Positions 1 through 7,873 of a stretch of 64,000 nucleotides of DNA are shown here, piece by piece (position 1 is the first letter of the stretch; the number at the start of each line of letters is the position of its first letter). Under the pieces are notes generated by a model. The model was given only the letters and a program-made list of their open reading frames with translations, was not told the DNA's origin and did no database searches. The stretch spans positions 1 through 64,000 of the forward strand of contig JAUXAB010000010.1 of the NCBI GenBank assembly GCA_030615025.1. Direction: 5' to 3'. Both the position numbers and the translations under genes were made by a program. The DNA is from Phycisphaerae bacterium (lineage in GTDB: Bacteria > Planctomycetota > Phycisphaerae > Sedimentisphaerales > Anaerobacaceae).

Positions 1-2
1 GA

Positions 3-551
3 GGCCAGCCCCTCCGAGGGGCGGGCCGAGGGGCGGGCCGAGGGGCGGGGTTCAAAGCCACTGGGGACAGAAGACTAACAGAAGGCGACGAGGGCCTGCA
101 GTTCCAATTAGTCCCGCCAGCCAATGACCATCAGGAAATAGTAATCACCCAGGCCGACATCAACAATCTGGTTCGTTCCAAAGCGGGGGTCTTTGCCGCT
201 ATTCGTGTGCTTATGGAATCTACCCAGACAAAGCTGGAAGACTTAGAGGCGATTTATCTGGCCGGGGGGTTCGGAAACTTCCTGAATGTTCGGCAGGCCG
301 TTACGGTCGGAATGCTGCCCGATGTGCCATTAGAGAAAATTCAATTCGTGGGAAATACATCAATCGCGGGAGCAAAGACGGTTCTGCTGAGCCGAAAAGC
401 GCTTGCAACAGCCGAAGAGGTCGCCAAAAGTATGACATATTTTGATTTGATGAGCCACCCGGGGTATATGGATGAATTTATCAGAGCAAATTTCCTGCCT
501 CATACGGATTTATCGTTATTCCCATCGGTGGCAAGTGTAAAAAGTGTCTAA
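3..551 (+). CDS. acsV: Corrinoid-protein activator (RACo/AcsV-type, DUF4445) C-terminal fragment
   Basis: The frame is open from the left edge, so this is the C-terminal part of a longer protein and its real start lies outside the window. The reading through ITQADINNLVRSKAGVFAAI and LAGGFGNFLNVRQAV is typical of the ASKHA-fold C-terminal domain of RACo-type proteins, which use ATP to reduce Co(II) to Co(I) in the corrinoid iron-sulfur protein of the acetyl-CoA pathway. The genes after it (CooC, CoFeSP small subunit, AcsE) support that role. The first ~16 codons are a GC-rich Arg/Gly/Ala repeat that does not resemble the family and may be a local expansion or an assembly-edge effect. An internal GTG at 207 is not needed as a start. 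The stop lies inside the left arm of the inverted repeat that flanks the next gene. Confidence 0.75.
   Translation, partial: GQPLRGAGRGAGRGAGFKATGDRRLTEGDEGLQFQLVPPANDHQEIVITQADINNLVRSKAGVFAAIRVLMESTQTKLEDLEAIYLAGGFGNFLNVRQAVTVGMLPDVPLEKIQFVGNTSIAGAKTVLLSRKALATAEEVAKSMTYFDLMSHPGYMDEFIRANFLPHTDLSLFPSVASVKSV
16..50. repeat. 12-bp GC-rich direct repeat, about 3 copies
   Basis: The unit GAGGGGCGGGCC occurs at 16-27 and 28-39, and a third, partly changed copy starts at 40. Just before it, GCCCCT and AGGGGC around position 15 can form a short hairpin. The repeat is in frame with the downstream activator fragment and encodes Arg-Gly-Ala-Gly units. It lies at the very edge of the window, so an assembly artefact cannot be excluded. 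Confidence 0.6.
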
Positions 552-575
552 AGTGAGCTAAAGTGCCTGAAGTTA
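541..575. repeat. Left inverted-repeat arm of the IVP gene element
   Basis: The arm is built of variants of AAAGTGCCT and AAAGTGAGCT. Its reverse complement matches the right arm at 1019-1062 closely. It contains the stop codon of the upstream activator gene and the GTG start of the four-helix-bundle gene. Confidence 0.7.
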
Positions 576-934
576 AGAGTAATAAAGAATTTGCTAAAGA
601 GCTTGAGAAACGGACACGAGAATTCGCAGTGCGCATAATCCGTTTATCGAGGGCTTTACCAAACACACCCGAGGGAAGGGTTATAAGGACTCAGATCACA
701 AAATCTGGAACATCCATCGGCGCAAATTATCGAGAAGCAAATCGGGCAAGAAGCAAAGCCGATTTCAAAAACAAGATTAAGATTTGTGAAAGCGAAACCA
801 GTGAAACACAATACTGGTTAGAAGTTATTGTAAAACTAAAATGGCTATCCTGGAGAAAAGTGAAATGCGATTATGAAGAGTGCGGAGAATTGCTTGCTAT
901 TTTTACATCTATTGGGAAAAGTAAAGTGAACTAA
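563..934 (+). CDS. Four-helix-bundle protein (23S rRNA intervening-sequence protein family)
   Basis: This 123-residue protein has the IVP family signature TSIGANYREANRARSKADF followed by a Glu-rich helix with SETQYWL. The family was first found encoded in intervening sequences of 23S rRNA genes; its molecular function is unknown and it forms a helical-bundle oligomer. Here it lies outside any rRNA, between two Wood-Ljungdahl genes. The start is GTG within the repeat arm, with no clear Shine-Dalgarno sequence, so a slightly later start is possible. The gene is bracketed by long imperfect inverted repeats (541-575, 923-963, 1019-1062), which would fold it into the loop of a hairpin, as in rRNA IVS elements. 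It is probably an insertion in the operon rather than a pathway gene. Confidence 0.8.
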   Translation: MPEVKSNKEFAKELEKRTREFAVRIIRLSRALPNTPEGRVIRTQITKSGTSIGANYREANRARSKADFKNKIKICESETSETQYWLEVIVKLKWLSWRKVKCDYEECGELLAIFTSIGKSKVN

Positions 935-963
935 AGTTTGGAGTGCCTGAAATGCCTAAAGTT
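923..963. repeat. Internal copy of the IVP-element repeat
   Basis: AAAGTGAACTAAAGT followed by GTGCCTGAAATGCCTAAAGT overlaps the end of the IVP gene. It is inverted with respect to 1019-1062 and direct with respect to 541-575, so two alternative hairpins are possible: a short one downstream of the gene and a long one enclosing it. Confidence 0.65.
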
Positions 964-1018
964 ATGAATTATTTTCACTCCAGTTTACTGCTGCAACACG
1001 GGACTTGTATTGTTGTGC

Positions 1019-1062
1019 TCCCACTTTAGGCACTTTAGTTCACTTTAGGCATTTTAGCTCAC
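1019..1062. repeat. Right inverted-repeat arm of the IVP gene element
   Basis: Four CTTTAG cores are spaced 9-10 bp apart (CACTTTAGGCACTTTAGTTC and continuation). It is the reverse complement of the left arm. It ends about 20 bp before the start of cooC. Confidence 0.7.
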
Positions 1063-1082
1063 TGAGATACGGGCAACGAGAT

Positions 1083-1856
1083 ATGGCAAAAACGATTGCT
1101 ATAAGTGGAAAAGGCGGGTCAGGCAAAACAACCCTGGCCGCTATGATTGTCAGGCTTCTGTGCAGCCAATCGCACGGCGCCATACTTGCGGTAGATGCCG
1201 ACCCTAATTCTTCCCTGGGGCTGATGATGGGAATTGAACCAGGCGGCATTATTGCGGAAGTACGGGAAAAAATTCTTGAAAAACCGCCCGGTAATGCGGG
1301 TATGGACCGAGTGCGGTCATTTGAATATGGTATCCAGCAAGTGATTACCGAAGCTAACGGCTTTGATTTGCTTACAATGGGTCGGCCGGAAGGGCCGGGC
1401 TGCTACTGTGCCGCAAACAACCTGCTGCGAAAGTTCCTGGACAAACTAAGCTCGCAGTATCAATATGTGATTATAGATAATGAGGCGGGAATGGAGCACC
1501 TGTCCCGCCGAACCACTAATAATGTTGATTTGCTCTGTATCGTGGCGGAACCAACGGCTCTTGGGGCCCTTACCGCCCGGAGGATTTTTGAGCTTGCCAA
1601 ACAATTGCCAATACGCGCAGGCGAAATCGGCGTTATATGGAACAAAACAGCGGATAGCAAAAAACTAAACGCTATACGCCATACGCTAAACGCTATAGAA
1701 ACCTTTGGCTGCGTTCCTTTCGACCAGGTCATCTTCGACGCTTCAATGCAGAGTAAAACCGTCTTTGACCTTGAAGAGGATAGTCCGGCTTTTTCGGCGG
1801 TGCGGAAAATACTCGAACATAAACTAAACCTTAAAAGCGTATCCCGTAAAGCGTGA
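1083..1856 (+). CDS. cooC: CooC-type nickel-insertion ATPase for CODH/acetyl-CoA synthase
   Basis: A 257-residue P-loop ATPase of the MinD/CooC group. The deviant Walker A motif GKGGSGKTT is at residues 9-17, the switch DADPNSSLG is at about 38-46, and Cys107-Tyr-Cys109 (GPGCYCAANN) is the CxC pair by which CooC dimers bind metal. CooC-type proteins load Ni into the active-site clusters of CO dehydrogenase/acetyl-CoA synthase. The ATG at 1083 was chosen because the family begins with the P-loop strand; the frame is open further upstream into the IVP repeat, but that part is not family-like. Codons for LNAIRHTLNAIETF (1660-1697) and the last ~12 codons are made of 7-bp tandem repeats, so the C-terminus has been extended or replaced by repeat DNA. 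Confidence 0.85.
   Translation: MAKTIAISGKGGSGKTTLAAMIVRLLCSQSHGAILAVDADPNSSLGLMMGIEPGGIIAEVREKILEKPPGNAGMDRVRSFEYGIQQVITEANGFDLLTMGRPEGPGCYCAANNLLRKFLDKLSSQYQYVIIDNEAGMEHLSRRTTNNVDLLCIVAEPTALGALTARRIFELAKQLPIRAGEIGVIWNKTADSKKLNAIRHTLNAIETFGCVPFDQVIFDASMQSKTVFDLEEDSPAFSAVRKILEHKLNLKSVSRKA
1660..1697. repeat. Heptanucleotide tandem repeat inside cooC
   Basis: Units AAACGCT, ATACGCC, ATACGCT and AAACGCT follow one another with an exact 7-bp period (1667-1694), with weaker units on either side. The array is translated in frame. Confidence 0.7.
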
Positions 1857-1883
1857 ATCGTTAAGCGAAATGCGAGATACAAG
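1821..1883. repeat. Heptanucleotide array across the cooC stop codon
   Basis: Nine consecutive 7-bp units related to AAGCGTA (for example TCCCGTA, AAGCGTG, AATCGTT, AAGCGAA, ATGCGAG) start inside cooC, include its TGA at 1854-1856, and run to the Shine-Dalgarno region of the next gene. Confidence 0.7.
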
Positions 1884-1901
1884 AAGATTGGAGGATTTCA
1901 A

Positions 1902-2858
1902 ATGCAAGTTCCTGAAGTCGCGGAAAGCTTTGCCGGTTCGGTAAATCGAGTTACACTCGGGGCAACCAAAGACAATGGCGGCACTCGAACCTCAACAGTA
2001 ACCGTTGGAGGAGCACGTAACGTCGTCTATGGCGGCTCTATAGAAGACGCCGGCGAGAAACCTGTTATCGCTATGGACGTCCTCGACAGCAGGCCGGAAG
2101 ATTGGCACGACAGCCTGGCTCAAAACTATAAAGACGTCCTGGACAGCCCCGGCGACTGGGCCAAAAAGTGTGTGGCCGAATTCGGGGCTGAGTTAATCTG
2201 TGTGAAATTCGAGGGCATCCACCCTGACAAGGCCAATTATGACGCCGCTCACGCCGTCAAGGTTACCGAAGAGGTGGCCAAGGCGGTCGGCGTCCCACTT
2301 ATACTCTGGGGCTGTGGAAACGACGAAAAAGATAACCAGGTTATGCCGAAAGTAAGTGAGGCAGTAAAGGGAGAAAACGCTCTGATAGGCACTGTCAAAG
2401 AGGACAATTACAAGGCTCTGACGGCCATCGCGCTTGCTGACGGGCACAATCTTATCACCCATGCTCCTCTGGACATAAATATCGCCAAGCAGGTTAATAT
2501 CTTAGCTTCGGATATGGGCTTCCCGCTGGAACGGATAGTAACATTTCAGGCCACGGGAGCGTTAGGTTACGGCATTGAGTATGCCTATTCGATTCAGGAG
2601 CGCCAGCGATTAGCGGCCCTTGGCGGCGATAAAATGATGGCAATGCCCGCTATCTGTGACGTAGGTTATGAGTCCTGGCGAGCAAAAGAGGCCAAGCTTG
2701 CGGACGCACCGGGCTGGGGTGCTGTTGAAGACCGAGGCCCAATGTGGGAAGCTACTACTGCAATCTGTCTGTTGCAGGCCGGCGTCGACATAATCCGGAT
2801 GCGGCATCCGCGAGCCGTCGCCACGGTTAAGAATTTCATCAATCAAATCTGGCAATAG
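1902..2858 (+). CDS. acsD: Corrinoid iron-sulfur protein small subunit (acetyl-CoA decarbonylase/synthase delta)
   Basis: This 318-residue TIM-barrel protein matches the AcsD/CdhD family along its length. Recognisable stretches are an N-terminal region with GGTRTSTVTVGG, ALIGTVKEDNYKAL, HNLITHAPLDINIAKQ, FQATGALGYGIEYAYS and a C-terminal RHPRAV. With the large subunit (not in the window) it forms the CoFeSP heterodimer, which carries the methyl group from methyl-tetrahydrofolate to acetyl-CoA synthase. The start follows GGAGG with good spacing. It lies between cooC and acsE on the same strand. Confidence 0.92.
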   Translation: MQVPEVAESFAGSVNRVTLGATKDNGGTRTSTVTVGGARNVVYGGSIEDAGEKPVIAMDVLDSRPEDWHDSLAQNYKDVLDSPGDWAKKCVAEFGAELICVKFEGIHPDKANYDAAHAVKVTEEVAKAVGVPLILWGCGNDEKDNQVMPKVSEAVKGENALIGTVKEDNYKALTAIALADGHNLITHAPLDINIAKQVNILASDMGFPLERIVTFQATGALGYGIEYAYSIQERQRLAALGGDKMMAMPAICDVGYESWRAKEAKLADAPGWGAVEDRGPMWEATTAICLLQAGVDIIRMRHPRAVATVKNFINQIWQ

Positions 2859-2891
2859 GAACTAAAATCTTCATATCGGAAGGAGACTGTT

Positions 2892-3719
2892 ATGATACTA
2901 ATCGGAGAACGAATTAACGGGATGTTTACAGATGTTAAGGAGGCTATTGCGGCCAAAAATAAGCAAACCATTCAAGAGCTGGCCAAAAAGCAAACCGAAG
3001 CAGGCGCCACATATCTGGATGTAAATGTTGGTACCGCAGCAGCAGACCAGGAAGGAACTATGCAGTGGCTGGTTGAAACCATCCAGGAAACCTGCTCTAC
3101 ACCCCTATGCCTGGATTCCCAAAAATCCAGCGTTATCGCAGCGGGATTAAAGGTCATTAATGCCGAGGCCGGCGTTATCCTGAACTCAACTCCTTTGAAT
3201 AAGAAAACTGATGAAGAAATACTCGATAAATACATAGAAATGGCAAACCAGGCAGGACCAAAAGCAAGCATTATTACCCTTACTATGGACAAAAATGGCG
3301 TGCCTCAGGATATTGATACCCGCGTGGCCATAGCTGCGGAAATCGTACAAAAAGCAATGGAAAAAGGCTTTGACACGCAACGGTTATTTATCGACCCTAT
3401 CGTTCTACCGGTTAAAGTCCCGAACGCCCAGGTTCAGGCCGGCAACATCCTTGCCGCAATGGACCAGATAAGATACTTAGCTGACCCTACGCCGCATATG
3501 ACCGTAGGGCTGTCAAATGTCTCTCAAGGCGCGACCGAAAGAAGCCTGATAAATCGTGTATTCCTCGCCATGGCCATGTCACACGGCCTGGATTCGGCAA
3601 TTGTCGATGTGCTCGACGAAAAACTGGTTAATGTGGTAGCTACCGCTGAGATGCTGATGAACAAGCAGATATATTCGGACAGCTTCTTAAAGGCCTACGT
3701 AGCCGCCAATAAAGCATAA
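2892..3719 (+). CDS. acsE: 5-methyltetrahydrofolate:corrinoid/iron-sulfur protein methyltransferase
   Basis: This 275-residue pterin-binding-domain methyltransferase begins with MILIGERINGMFTDV and has the family stretches GATYLDVNVG, CLDSQ, LFIDPIVLP and VGLSNVSQGAT. It moves the methyl group of methyl-H4folate to Co(I) of the corrinoid iron-sulfur protein, joining the folate branch to acetyl-CoA synthesis. Length agrees with bacterial AcsE (~262-275). AAGGAG lies 7 bp before the ATG. It is the last gene of the plus-strand Wood-Ljungdahl cluster; a CCCCGTTAGAAAT palindrome follows the stop. Confidence 0.93.
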   Translation: MILIGERINGMFTDVKEAIAAKNKQTIQELAKKQTEAGATYLDVNVGTAAADQEGTMQWLVETIQETCSTPLCLDSQKSSVIAAGLKVINAEAGVILNSTPLNKKTDEEILDKYIEMANQAGPKASIITLTMDKNGVPQDIDTRVAIAAEIVQKAMEKGFDTQRLFIDPIVLPVKVPNAQVQAGNILAAMDQIRYLADPTPHMTVGLSNVSQGATERSLINRVFLAMAMSHGLDSAIVDVLDEKLVNVVATAEMLMNKQIYSDSFLKAYVAANKA

Positions 3720-3738
3720 ACTCTGTTAGAAACCCCCG

Positions 3739-3796
3739 CCCCGTTAGAAATTTTCAACGAGGAACCTAAGAGGAGAAGTTAAGATTTCTAACGGGG
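3739..3796. repeat. CCCCGTTAGAAAT palindromic element, intergenic copy
   Basis: The arms CCCCGTTAGAAAT (3739) and ATTTCTAACGGGG (ending 3796) are exact reverse complements around a ~32 bp loop. A further half-arm, CTGTTAGAAA, lies just upstream. Between two converging transcription units it could act as a bidirectional structural terminator. The same arms recur at five other places in the window. Confidence 0.8.
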
Positions 3797-3861
3797 CAAA
3801 GGGTATTTATCCTGCCCCCCAAGTCCCAAGAAGCCCGAAGCAAACGGCCTCGGCCACAGGA

Positions 3862-6800
3862 TTACACCGAATGTTGCCTGCGAACAGCAGCTTCCTTTAT
3901 CCCGCAATACAGAACGGGCACAACAAGCATGGTAAGTATCTCAATCGTCATCCCGCCAAAGGATGGAATTGCCATTGGCACCATAATATCTGAGCCGCGG
4001 CCGGTAGATGTAAGGACCGGAATCAGCGCCAATATAGTAGTCGCCGTGGTCATAAGGCAGGGTCGAATCCTCCGTACTCCGGCAGCAATCACAGCCTCAC
4101 GCACCTCATCTCTGCTTTCGATCCGCCTTCCACGAAACGACTGCTCCAGATAAGTACACATCACAACACCGTCATCCGAAGCTATCCCGAACAGCGCAAG
4201 GAAACCCACCCAGATTGCGACGCTCAGATTAATCGTATGCACATCGAACAGCTCCCGCATATTCACCCCGAATACGCCAAAATTCAGGAACCATTCCTGA
4301 CTGTACAGCCATATCAACAAAAATCCGCCCGACCACGCAACGATTATCCCTGAAAATATAAGCAGGCTCGTTACCGTGGACTTAAACTGGAAATATAGAA
4401 TCATAAATATGATTAAAAGTGCCAGCGGCACAACTATCATAAGTGTCTTCTGAGCACGCACCTGATTCTCGTAGCTGCCGGCAAAGGCATAGCTCACTCC
4501 CGCCGGCACCACAAATTCCCCACTGGCAATCTTTCCTTTCAAATACCGCTCGCAATCTTCTACAACATCTACTTCCGCGTAACCTCCCCTTTTGTCAAAT
4601 ACTACGTATCCTACAAGAAGCGCGTCTTCGCTCTTTATGGCCTGAGGGCCGCGGACATAGCGGGTCTGAGCCAATTGGATAAGTGGTATCTGTGCCCCGT
4701 CGGCTGCCGGAACCAAAATCTCACCTAACGTCTCAATCCGGTCCCTGAGTTCTCGCATATACCTTACCCTGACCGGATACCGCTCGCGACCTTCAACTGT
4801 GGTGGTGATGCGCCTGCCGCCTATCGCAACTTCAATAACATCCTGGACCTCACCGATATTCATGCCGTACCGTGCTATGGCATCACGGTCTATATCAATC
4901 TCCAGGTACGGTTTGCCTACAATACGGTCGGCTATCACTGTTGACGCCTCAACGCCATCGACTTGCTTAAGAAAACGCTCGATTTCCAGACCGACCCGCT
5001 CTATTGTGTCTAAGTCCGTCCGTCCGGCCCCCTTGACCTTGACACCCATCGGAGCACGCATTCCGCTTTGCAGCATAACTATCCGTGCAGCAATAGGCTG
5101 CAGTTTCGGTGCGCTCGTTGTGCCAGGAATCTGGCCGGCTTTTACAATCTCGTCCCAGATATCATCAGGACTGTTAATATGGTCTCGCCACTGACGAATA
5201 GGTTTTCCGTTATCGTCAAGGACTAATCGACCATCTTTGTCGGTCTTGTATTTTGATTTGTAGTTGATAACCGTTTCGATCATTGATATCGGTGCGGGGT
5301 CGAGGGGAGATTCGACCCGGCCGATTTTGCCGACTACCGACTCAATTTCAGGAATGGAGCCAAACGCCATGTCCTGCTTTTGCAGTACATCCAGGCACTC
5401 CCCAATAGAAGCATGAGGCATAGTCGTGGGCATATACAGAAATGAACCTTCATCCAGGGGCGGCATAAATTCCTTACCAAGACCACGCCATACAAACACA
5501 CCCACAATGACAAGGCAAAGTGGTATCAACAGAAACGTCTTTTTATAAACCAGGCACAATCCTAAAATTTGCGCATAGAATCTTTGGAAAATCTTGAAAA
5601 ATAATAGCAGCCCTCCGATAAGCAAAGCTACAAACATAAGATTTCGAATCAGCCCTTTAGCCGGCCCCAGAGGCAGCCAGTGGTTGGTAAGTATTATGCC
5701 GACCACGACAATTGCCGCCACATTGGCAAATAAAGGCAGCCGATTGCTCATCTCGGCTGGAATGCGGTCTCTTAAAAGATGATAAAGTCCGATTGCGCCG
5801 ATAATAACGCCTATCCACCATTTGAGCCAAAGACCTGCTGCAATAGCAGCGGCAATTAGAAGACCTCCCAATATGTATCGCTTGACTTTTTTGAGAGAAA
5901 CTTTTCTTGTAAAGAGAATGTGGGCGGCCGGCGGAATCACTGTTAAGGCGATTATTATAGAAGCAATCAAAGCAAACGTCTTGGTAAACGCAAGCGGCTT
6001 AAATAGCTTGCCCTCTGGTCCTGTCATCGTAAAGACCGGCAAAAAGCCAACCACCGTTGTCGCAACCGCAGTCAAAACCGCGCTGCCGACTTCGCTCGTT
6101 GCGCGGTAAACAACCTCCAGCCGGTTATCGTCCGGCCCTGCTTCATCGAGGTGCTTCAAAATATTCTCGCAAATAACTATGCCCATATCCACTATGGTGC
6201 CGATAGCAATCGCAATGCCAGAGAGCGCCACAATATTAGCATCTATCCGGAAGACCTTCATCGCGATAAAGCACATCAGTATCGCCAGGGGAAGCAAGGC
6301 GCTAATCAATACCGAACTTCCAAGATGCAGGACCAAAACGATAACGACGATAATCGTAACCAATATTTCCTCGGTAAGGGCTGTGCTTAATGTGCCTAAC
6401 GTCTCGTAAATAAGCCCGGTACGGTCATAAAACGGCACAATGGTCACCTGTGAGACCGTGCCGTCAGTCAAAGTCTTTTTGCCAAGCCCCGGTGATATCT
6501 CCTCAATCTTGTCTTTTACATTTTTAATGGCCTCAAGAGGATTATAACCATACTGGACAACTACCACCCCGCCGACAGCCTCGCCGCCGCCCTTATCCAG
6601 TGCTCCTCGCCGCAGTGCTGGTCCGTATGAGACCTTTGCCACATCTTTGATGTATATCGGGACATTTTCATTGACCTTTATGACGGTCCTTTCTATGTCC
6701 GACAGTTCCTTGATAAAGCCCAGCCCACGAACCACATAGTCCACTCTGTTAATCTCAATAGTCCGCGCGCCAACGTCGATGTTGGAAGCCTTCACTGCCT

Positions 6801-7518
6801 TGAATATGTCACCCAATCCAACCTTGTAGGCACGCATCGCATCCGGATCCACGTCTATCTGATACTCTCTGACGAACCCTCCTATGGAGGCAACTTCCGC
6901 TACCCCTTCGGCGCTCATAAGCGCAAACCGGACATACCAATCCTGAATCGTCCGAAGTTCATCCAGGTCCCACCCGCCAGCGGGTTTGCCGTTGGGGTCA
7001 CGACCCTCGAGCGTGTACCAGAAGACCTGTCCCAAAGCAGTGGCGTAGGGACCGAGTGCAGGTTGGACACCTTGAGGCAGCCATCCGGGCGGAAGGCTGT
7101 TTAGCTTCGCTAAAATACGGTTCTGAGCCGTGTCAAAGTCTACATCCTCGTCAAAAATAACGTATATTGACGAAAAGCCGAACATCGACTGGCTGCGAAT
7201 TGTCTTTACACCCGGAATACCCAGAAGTGAAACCGTCAATGGATACGTTATCTGGTCCTCCACATCCTGCGGAGAACGTCCCGTCCATTTGGTAAAAACT
7301 ATCTGCTGATTTTCCCCAATATCTGGAATGGCATCAACTGGCACAGCGGCCCGAGGCAGACCACCAAGGTCCCAGTCAAAGGGAGCTACCATGACGCCCC
7401 ATCCGACGACTATTATCACGAACAGCCCAACGACCAGCTTGTTCTCAAGGCAAAATCGTATGAGTTTACTGAGTAACCCGGATGATGGCTCTTCGACGTT
7501 TCTTAACGGCTCATCCAT
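3862..7518 (-). CDS. cusA: CusA/CzcA-type heavy-metal RND efflux transporter
   Basis: This 1218-residue inner-membrane pump of the HME-RND family is the proton-driven core of a tripartite system that exports Cu(I)/Ag(I) or Zn/Co/Cd across the envelope. The first transmembrane segment is at residues ~22-44, followed by the family stretch WTGRSPQDVEDQITYPLT. The TM4 charged motif appears as GTIVDMGIVICENI, and the second half carries SDDGVVMCTYLEQ. It is longer than typical CusA (~1040) because of two extra hydrophobic blocks: residues ~550-650, and an insertion near GILVAWSGG-type TM10/11. It is the last gene of the minus-strand operon csoR-tolC-cusB-YHS-cusA. CsoR control points to copper; substrate choice is inferred. 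Confidence 0.93.
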   Translation of the reverse strand: MDEPLRNVEEPSSGLLSKLIRFCLENKLVVGLFVIIVVGWGVMVAPFDWDLGGLPRAAVPVDAIPDIGENQQIVFTKWTGRSPQDVEDQITYPLTVSLLGIPGVKTIRSQSMFGFSSIYVIFDEDVDFDTAQNRILAKLNSLPPGWLPQGVQPALGPYATALGQVFWYTLEGRDPNGKPAGGWDLDELRTIQDWYVRFALMSAEGVAEVASIGGFVREYQIDVDPDAMRAYKVGLGDIFKAVKASNIDVGARTIEINRVDYVVRGLGFIKELSDIERTVIKVNENVPIYIKDVAKVSYGPALRRGALDKGGGEAVGGVVVVQYGYNPLEAIKNVKDKIEEISPGLGKKTLTDGTVSQVTIVPFYDRTGLIYETLGTLSTALTEEILVTIIVVIVLVLHLGSSVLISALLPLAILMCFIAMKVFRIDANIVALSGIAIAIGTIVDMGIVICENILKHLDEAGPDDNRLEVVYRATSEVGSAVLTAVATTVVGFLPVFTMTGPEGKLFKPLAFTKTFALIASIIIALTVIPPAAHILFTRKVSLKKVKRYILGGLLIAAAIAAGLWLKWWIGVIIGAIGLYHLLRDRIPAEMSNRLPLFANVAAIVVVGIILTNHWLPLGPAKGLIRNLMFVALLIGGLLLFFKIFQRFYAQILGLCLVYKKTFLLIPLCLVIVGVFVWRGLGKEFMPPLDEGSFLYMPTTMPHASIGECLDVLQKQDMAFGSIPEIESVVGKIGRVESPLDPAPISMIETVINYKSKYKTDKDGRLVLDDNGKPIRQWRDHINSPDDIWDEIVKAGQIPGTTSAPKLQPIAARIVMLQSGMRAPMGVKVKGAGRTDLDTIERVGLEIERFLKQVDGVEASTVIADRIVGKPYLEIDIDRDAIARYGMNIGEVQDVIEVAIGGRRITTTVEGRERYPVRVRYMRELRDRIETLGEILVPAADGAQIPLIQLAQTRYVRGPQAIKSEDALLVGYVVFDKRGGYAEVDVVEDCERYLKGKIASGEFVVPAGVSYAFAGSYENQVRAQKTLMIVVPLALLIIFMILYFQFKSTVTSLLIFSGIIVAWSGGFLLIWLYSQEWFLNFGVFGVNMRELFDVHTINLSVAIWVGFLALFGIASDDGVVMCTYLEQSFRGRRIESRDEVREAVIAAGVRRIRPCLMTTATTILALIPVLTSTGRGSDIMVPMAIPSFGGMTIEILTMLVVPVLYCGIKEAAVRRQHSV

Positions 7519-7537
7519 TGATTGCTTTTTCTAATTC

Positions 7538-7837
7538 TTATTCTTTGAACTGAGGCAATTTGGCAATATACTCCTCGGGATTGGCCTCAAACTTCTCTTT
7601 GCACGCGGGCATACAGAAATAGACTTTCTTGCCTTTGTACTCAGTGAAAATATCCTTGTTGATGGGGCTACCCATTACCGGGCAAGTTTTCTGCAGGATT
7701 GTGGCAGAGACTGCCCCCTCGGGTTCTGCTGGTTCAGTAGGCTCTGACTTCTTACAGCCCTGCAGCGCAAACAGGCCAACCAACAAGAAGCCTGCCAGCA
7801 AGAGTATTGTCTTAACTTGTTTCTTTTTGTTGTTCAT
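7538..7837 (-). CDS. YHS-domain lipoprotein
   Basis: A 99-residue protein with a signal peptide and lipobox ending at Cys28 (LFALQGC), a short Glu/Pro linker, then a YHS domain (CPVMGSPINKD, YKGKKVYFCMPACKEKF). YHS domains bind metals, often copper, through the conserved Cys/His set. Between the pump and its adaptor, it probably collects metal at the outer face of the inner membrane for the RND system; that role is inferred from position. Confidence 0.85.
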   Translation of the reverse strand: MNNKKKQVKTILLLAGFLLVGLFALQGCKKSEPTEPAEPEGAVSATILQKTCPVMGSPINKDIFTEYKGKKVYFCMPACKEKFEANPEEYIAKLPQFKE

Positions 7838-7873
7838 CTTGTTTTCCTTTCAAAATAGGTTTTTAGTTTCGAT

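Noticed and set aside
4443-4682. Plus-strand frames inside the cusA gene
   Set aside because: They are antisense shadows of a long conserved transporter and have no start signals.
7497-7512. TTTCTTAACGGCTC at the cusA start as another palindromic-element arm
   Set aside because: Only 6-7 bases match the arm consensus and there is no inverted partner nearby.
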